Of a DNA stretch of 64,000 nucleotides, positions 60,373 through 64,000 are shown piece by piece. The DNA is from Mycobacterium cookii. GTDB lineage: Bacteria > Actinomycetota > Actinomycetes > Mycobacteriales > Mycobacteriaceae. The notes under the pieces are model-generated. The model ran no database searches and was not told the origin of the DNA. It worked only from the letters and a program-made list of their open reading frames with translations. Within the stretch, counting starts at the first letter, position 1. Each line of letters starts with the position of its first letter. The stretch is from assembly GCF_010727945.1 (NCBI RefSeq), contig NZ_AP022569.1:4464001-4528000 (forward strand), read 5' to 3'. The position numbers and the translations under genes are program-made.

Positions 60373-60400
60373 GACACGGTCGGCGGTGCGATGCGGTTCA
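60373..60400 (-). promoter_or_regulatory. SigL-type promoter P3 (FMO-BBE arm)
   Basis: On the minus strand TGAACC (60400-60395), 16-bp spacer, CGTGTC (60378-60373). Initiation about seven bases downstream falls on the GTG at 60366, so the transcript should be leaderless. Confidence 0.75.
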
Positions 60401-60420
60401 CCGCGGCATTTGCGGTGTAT

Positions 60421-60448
60421 TGAACCGGCCCGGGTTCCTCGTCGTGTC
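60421..60448 (+). promoter_or_regulatory. SigL-type promoter P4 (ThDP-SRPBCC-KAS-aminotransferase arm)
   Basis: TGAACC (60421-60426), 16-bp spacer, CGTGTC (60443-60448). Initiation about seven bases downstream falls on the ATG at 60455, again leaderless. The two -35 boxes face away from each other with 20 bp between. Confidence 0.75.
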
Positions 60449-60454
60449 TTTGGT

Positions 60455-62194
60455 ATGCCAAGGAAATACCGAGTGGTCGACCACATTGCCAGGCAGCTGG
60501 CCGGGATCGGAGTCGAATACATCTTCGGTGTCGACGGCGCCAACATCGAAGACCTCTACGACGCAGCATATTTCCGATCGGACATCACCGCGGTGCTCGC
60601 CAAGCACGAGTTCTCCGCCGCAACGATGGCCGACGGATACAGCCGCAGCGGTGCGGGCCTCGGTGTGGTGGCCGCCACCTCAGGTGGCGGTGCGCTGAAT
60701 CTGATTCCGGGCCTTGGTGAATCGTTCACCAGCCGGGTGCCGGTGCTGGCGCTGGTTGGCCAACCTGCGACCACCATGGACGGACGGGGCAGTTTTCAGG
60801 ACACCAGTGGGCGCAACGGTTCGCTCGACGCCGAGGCGTTGTTCTCCGCGACGACGGTGTTCTGCCGACGAATCCTGCACCCGCAGGACATCGTCGCGGC
60901 GCTGCCGGCCGCCATCGCGGCGGCACGCACCGGCGGTCCGGCAGTGTTGTTGCTGCCCAAAGATGTTCAACAGTCCGTCATCGAAGCTCGATGCGCTCGC
61001 GATGCCGGTCCGCAGCGAGCGGTCGGCGATCCGTATCCGATCGAGCGCGCATTGCAGAAGGTGACCGGACCGGTGACGATCATCGCCGGCGAACAAGTGG
61101 CCCGCGACGATGCGCGTGCCGAGCTGGCAGCGCTGCGGGGGGTGCTGCGGGCCCGGGTGGCATGCGTGCCGGACGGCAAGGACGTCGCCGGCACCCCGGG
61201 GCTGGGCTCGTCGTCGGCGTTGGGGGTGACCGGTGTAATGGGTCATCCCGGCGTCGCCGAGGCGGTATCCGGCAGCGGTCTGTGCCTGGTGGTGGGCACC
61301 CGACTGCCGGTCACAGCCCGGGCCGGCCTCGACGATGCGCTGACGAAGGTACCGACGATGTCCATCGGATCGGCACCGCCGTACTTTCCCTGCACACACG
61401 TCCACACCGACGACCTGAAAGCGTCCTTGCAGATGCTGACCGATGCACTCAGCGGCGCCGGACGGCCCACCGGAGTGCGGGTGCCCGACGTGGTCGCGCA
61501 CACCGAGCTGACACCGCCGCCGTTCGACGGTCCGGGAGTGCGCTACCGCGACGCGATGGCCCAGCTCGATCGCGCGCTGCCCGCCGGGGTGGACATCGTC
61601 GTCGATGCCGGAAACACCGGAGCGGCCGCCGTGCATTACCTGCCGGTGCGGCGCCGCGGCCGGTTCGCGGTCGCGCTGGGTATGGGTGGCATGGGCTACA
61701 GCTTCGGCGCCGGCATCGGAATGGCGTTCGCCCGCAGACAAACTGGGGGCTCAGACGGCCGGGTGGTGGTGATCGCCGGGGACGGCGCTTTCTACATGCA
61801 CGGCATGGAGATACACACCGCGCTGCACTATCGGCTGCCGATCACTTTCGTGTTGCTCAACAACAACGCCCACGCCATGTGTGTGACGCGCGAGCAGCTC
61901 TACTACAACGACTTCTACAGCTACAACCGGTTTTCGCCCAGCCAACTCGGCGAGGGCCTGGCCGCGATGTTCCCCAAGCTGGAGTCGGCTGATGTCAGCG
62001 ACACCGCGGGATTGGCCGCGGCGGTGCGGGCATCGCTGAAACTCGACGGCCCGTCGGTGATCAGTGTCGAATGCGCAGCCGACGAAATCCCGCCGTTTGC
62101 ACCCTTTCTCGAAGCATCGTCGACCCAGAGCTACGCCAACCATCACATCCCACTCGCACAGGAGGACCGCACACATGTCGCTGCCAGCGCTTGA
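60455..62194 (+). CDS. ThDP-dependent acetolactate-synthase-like enzyme
   Basis: A 579-aa three-domain thiamine diphosphate enzyme. N-terminal Pyr domain with the activating Glu in LAKHEFSAATMADGYSR, a central domain, and the PP domain with VVIAGDGAFYMHGMEIHTALHYRLPITFVLLNNN (GDG...NN metal-ThDP motif). The usual G(V/I)PG loop is replaced by FGVDGANIEDLYDAAY. In a pathway with a KAS III-like protein and aminotransferase it could perform an acyloin-type C-C ligation or decarboxylate a 2-oxoacid. Start ATG coincides with the predicted P4 transcription start. Overlaps the SRPBCC gene by 20 bp. Confidence 0.88.
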   Translation: MPRKYRVVDHIARQLAGIGVEYIFGVDGANIEDLYDAAYFRSDITAVLAKHEFSAATMADGYSRSGAGLGVVAATSGGGALNLIPGLGESFTSRVPVLALVGQPATTMDGRGSFQDTSGRNGSLDAEALFSATTVFCRRILHPQDIVAALPAAIAAARTGGPAVLLLPKDVQQSVIEARCARDAGPQRAVGDPYPIERALQKVTGPVTIIAGEQVARDDARAELAALRGVLRARVACVPDGKDVAGTPGLGSSSALGVTGVMGHPGVAEAVSGSGLCLVVGTRLPVTARAGLDDALTKVPTMSIGSAPPYFPCTHVHTDDLKASLQMLTDALSGAGRPTGVRVPDVVAHTELTPPPFDGPGVRYRDAMAQLDRALPAGVDIVVDAGNTGAAAVHYLPVRRRGRFAVALGMGGMGYSFGAGIGMAFARRQTGGSDGRVVVIAGDGAFYMHGMEIHTALHYRLPITFVLLNNNAHAMCVTREQLYYNDFYSYNRFSPSQLGEGLAAMFPKLESADVSDTAGLAAAVRASLKLDGPSVISVECAADEIPPFAPFLEASSTQSYANHHIPLAQEDRTHVAASA

Positions 62195-62840
62195 CGATAT
62201 CGTCACCCATACCGGCACCACCGAACCGATCGACGGCGTGATCCGTATCGAGACCGCGCCGCTGGAGCAGACCGCCGGCGTCTTCTTCTCGAAGATGCGA
62301 TCGGTGTACTCGCACGAGGACGTGTTCGGTCAGTACTGCACGGTCAACGACTACGTTGACTGCCCGCCCGACGAACTCTTCGAATACCTCTCGGACACCC
62401 GGAGCCTCGAAGAGTGGACCTACACCCTGCGCGACTTCACCCCGACCGACGAGCCCGGACTCTGGCAGGCCTACGACCGGCTGTTGCCCGACACCACGAT
62501 CTACACCCGGACGTTCTCCAATTCGCAGGCGCGCACCGTCGATTACCACTGCGCGTGGGACCAGGGCAAGCACCTGTGGATGATCTACATCATGCGTGTC
62601 CTCGACGCGCAGACGGTGCTCGACAAGCCGGGTTCGGTTGTGCTGTGGACGAATTGCCGTCACCCGTTCTATGACGAAAACCCATACCCCGAAGCTGCGC
62701 CGGAACAGCGCAGCGGATGGGTCGGCGACTTCTGGGATCTGTTCGGCGCCGGCCACGGCCTGGAATTGAACAACCTCAAGAGCATCGCCGAGTACCGCCA
62801 CCGCAACGGACTGCCGGTCACCCCGGCGTGGATGCGATGA
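62175..62840 (+). CDS. SRPBCC-fold (cyclase/aromatase-like) protein
   Basis: A 221-aa protein with a START/SRPBCC-like pattern: FGQYCTVNDYVDCPPDELFEYLSDTRSLEEWTYTLRDF...ARTVDYHCAWDQGKHLWMIYIMRV...GSVVLWTNCRHPFYDENPY. Such folds cradle hydrophobic intermediates and act as cyclases, aromatases or ligand carriers. No catalytic residues can be named. The ATG at 62175 has an excellent AGGAGG upstream inside the ThDP gene. It overlaps the KAS III-like gene by ATGA. Confidence 0.72.
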   Translation: MSLPALDDIVTHTGTTEPIDGVIRIETAPLEQTAGVFFSKMRSVYSHEDVFGQYCTVNDYVDCPPDELFEYLSDTRSLEEWTYTLRDFTPTDEPGLWQAYDRLLPDTTIYTRTFSNSQARTVDYHCAWDQGKHLWMIYIMRVLDAQTVLDKPGSVVLWTNCRHPFYDENPYPEAAPEQRSGWVGDFWDLFGAGHGLELNNLKSIAEYRHRNGLPVTPAWMR

Positions 62841-63856
62841 GCGCGCCCGACATCAGCCTCGTCGACGTCGCCAGCTACCTGCCCGGCGAGCCGATCAGCG
62901 CCGACTATTACGCCCAGTTCGCCGAATCCGACGAGTTACGGGACAGCGTCATGTTTCGCGCGCCGACGTCGCGCCATCATGTCGCGCCCGACGAGACCGC
63001 GATCGACATGATCGAGCGCGCGGCCCAAGGACTGATCGAGCGACATGGCCACGAGGCCATCGAAGACGTCGACATCTTGATCACCCACACCCAGGTACCC
63101 GACATGCCGTTCTACGGCGCCGGCGGTGGCATTGCTCACCGGTTGGGTATGCGCCCGTCCTGGGTGCTGGATCTGCACAACGGTGGCTGTGCGGCATTTG
63201 TGTTGGCGCTCAACGTGGCCCGCCGCTTGCTGGCGTCGGGCGAGGGCCGGACGGCGCTGATCGCGATCGCGCAGAACGCCGCCGGACAGGTCTTCGACCA
63301 GCCGGGGGTGCGCCGCAAGGCGCAGGCGTCGGTTCCCGGCGACGGTGCCGCGGTCGGTCTGGTCGCGCTGTCGAGCCAGTCGCCCATCCTGGACATCGAA
63401 TGCCGCACCTACGGTGAATACGCCGGCGACATGACGCTCGCCATCGACCCGCCGCGCAAGTGGTGGCAGGCCGGGCCGGGTGAGGCCAGCATCGGGTTCA
63501 CCGAGACCAAGATCGCCAAGGTGCTGGCTCGCGGCAACCGTCAGGTTCCCGAGGTGGCGCTGGCGGTGTGTGACCGAATCGGGCTGAGCTCCAAAGACAT
63601 TGACCTGCTGGTCACCAACCAGCCCAACCGCGTCTTCCTGCGCAACTGGCGCGAGGCGCTCGAGGTCCCCGAGTCCCGACACCTCGACACCTACGACGAA
63701 TGCGGAAACCTGTTCGGTGCCGGCATTCCGGTCAACCTGGACCGGGCGATCACCGACGGGCGGCTGCAGGCCGGTGACACCATCATGATGGCCGCGTTCG
63801 CGCATGCCGGTGATTTCGCCGGAGCCGCCGCGGTCCGCTGGGGCGGACGCAACTGA
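62837..63856 (+). CDS. KAS III-like condensing/acyltransferase enzyme lacking catalytic His
   Basis: A 339-aa thiolase-fold protein of the FabH type. The nucleophile Cys118 is in LDLHNGGCAAFVLAL. Where FabH has the catalytic His of the HQAN motif, this has Asn261 in LLVTNQPNRVF, while the Asn of GNxxAA is kept (ECGNLFGAG, Asn291). Loss of the His argues against normal decarboxylative condensation and for acyl transfer or a non-decarboxylating reaction. Coupled to the SRPBCC gene by ATGA and to the aminotransferase by a 1-bp overlap. Confidence 0.85.
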   Translation: MSAPDISLVDVASYLPGEPISADYYAQFAESDELRDSVMFRAPTSRHHVAPDETAIDMIERAAQGLIERHGHEAIEDVDILITHTQVPDMPFYGAGGGIAHRLGMRPSWVLDLHNGGCAAFVLALNVARRLLASGEGRTALIAIAQNAAGQVFDQPGVRRKAQASVPGDGAAVGLVALSSQSPILDIECRTYGEYAGDMTLAIDPPRKWWQAGPGEASIGFTETKIAKVLARGNRQVPEVALAVCDRIGLSSKDIDLLVTNQPNRVFLRNWREALEVPESRHLDTYDECGNLFGAGIPVNLDRAITDGRLQAGDTIMMAAFAHAGDFAGAAAVRWGGRN

Positions 63857-64000
63857 TGGCCGAGCCGGCGCACGGAACCCCGGTCACCACCGAGATCCTC
63901 GCCACGCTGCCGCTTGGCGTGGACCCACTGGCGTTGTCGCTCAACGAAAGTCCGTTCCCACCGCTGCCGGCGGTCCGCTCGGCGCTGATCCACTGCCTCG
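63856..64000 (+). CDS. PLP-dependent aminotransferase (HisC-like), 3'-truncated by window edge
   Basis: Only the first 48 codons are in the window. The N-terminus ends with LALSLNESPFPPLPAVRSAL, the LxxNExPxxPxPxV pattern that opens class I/II aminotransferases of the histidinol-phosphate/ aromatic family. ATG overlaps the KAS III-like stop (TGATG). As fourth gene of the P4 operon it could add an amino group to, or supply an amino acid for, the pathway product. Confidence 0.75.
   Translation, partial: MAEPAHGTPVTTEILATLPLGVDPLALSLNESPFPPLPAVRSALIHCL

Overview
The window is high-GC actinobacterial DNA, almost certainly from a non-tuberculous Mycobacterium/Mycolicibacterium. It carries a complete mycofactocin cluster and the S10 and spc ribosomal operons separated by an arylsulfatase block. 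It also has secY-adk-map followed by a sigL/rslA locus. This order matches the M. tuberculosis region around Rv0687-Rv0736 as I remember it; no database was searched. GTG starts, 1-4 bp gene overlaps and mycobacterial ribosomal extensions fit the same assignment.

Layout. 1-5.3 kb: a 5'-truncated SHOCT protein, a mycofactocin-type short-chain dehydrogenase with a KstR-like box in front, an arginine-catabolism block (rocD, ddaH, divergent Lrp regulator) and a ferredoxin reductase. 5.3-7.0 kb: a TetR/DUF962 pair divergent from an alpha/beta hydrolase across a 20-bp palindrome. 7.0-15.4 kb: DUF2332 and mftR, divergent from mftA-B-C-D-E-F-G. 15.4-20 kb: TetR, cytochrome P450, a lipoprotein carboxylesterase, a SnoaL-like protein and a hotdog-fold protein. 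20-25.8 kb: S10 operon (rpsJ to rpsQ) with a long structured leader. 25.8-32.6 kb: SBF transporter, arylsulfatase with its formylglycine-generating enzyme, a PstS-like lipoprotein and a DUF4436 membrane protein. 32.6-37.3 kb: spc operon (rplN to rplO), with a perfect 2 x 53-bp MIRU-like tandem repeat just before rpsH. 37.3-41.3 kb: beta-lactamase-fold hydrolase, LLM oxidoreductase, SppA. 41.3-51.2 kb: five paralogous SAM methyltransferases in two operons flanking a sugar/hydroxyacid block (MDR dehydrogenase, MBL hydrolase, class II aldolase, hydroxyacid dehydrogenase, FGGY kinase). 51.3-54.1 kb: secY-adk-map. 54.2-57.8 kb: two SigL-type ECF sigma operons. 57.9 kb to the end: a putative small-molecule biosynthetic locus.

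The most notable system is at 54.1-64 kb. One SigL-like sigma factor is paired with the usual membrane anti-sigma RslA. The other, encoded just upstream, is paired with a protein in which the RslA-like zinc anti-sigma domain is fused in frame to a full-length carotenoid cleavage oxygenase with all four iron-binding histidines. Each sigma operon is preceded by a TGAAC(C/G)-N16-CGT(G/A)TC element resembling the SigL consensus. Two more perfect TGAACC-N16-CGTGTC copies lie back to back between the two divergent arms of the biosynthetic locus, placed so that both transcripts would start at or within a base or two of their start codons. One arm encodes an FMO-like oxygenase and a bicovalent BBE-like oxidase. 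The other encodes a ThDP enzyme, an SRPBCC protein, a KAS III-like enzyme lacking the catalytic His, and a PLP aminotransferase. I infer a SigL-controlled pathway with a possible enzyme-type anti-sigma sensor.
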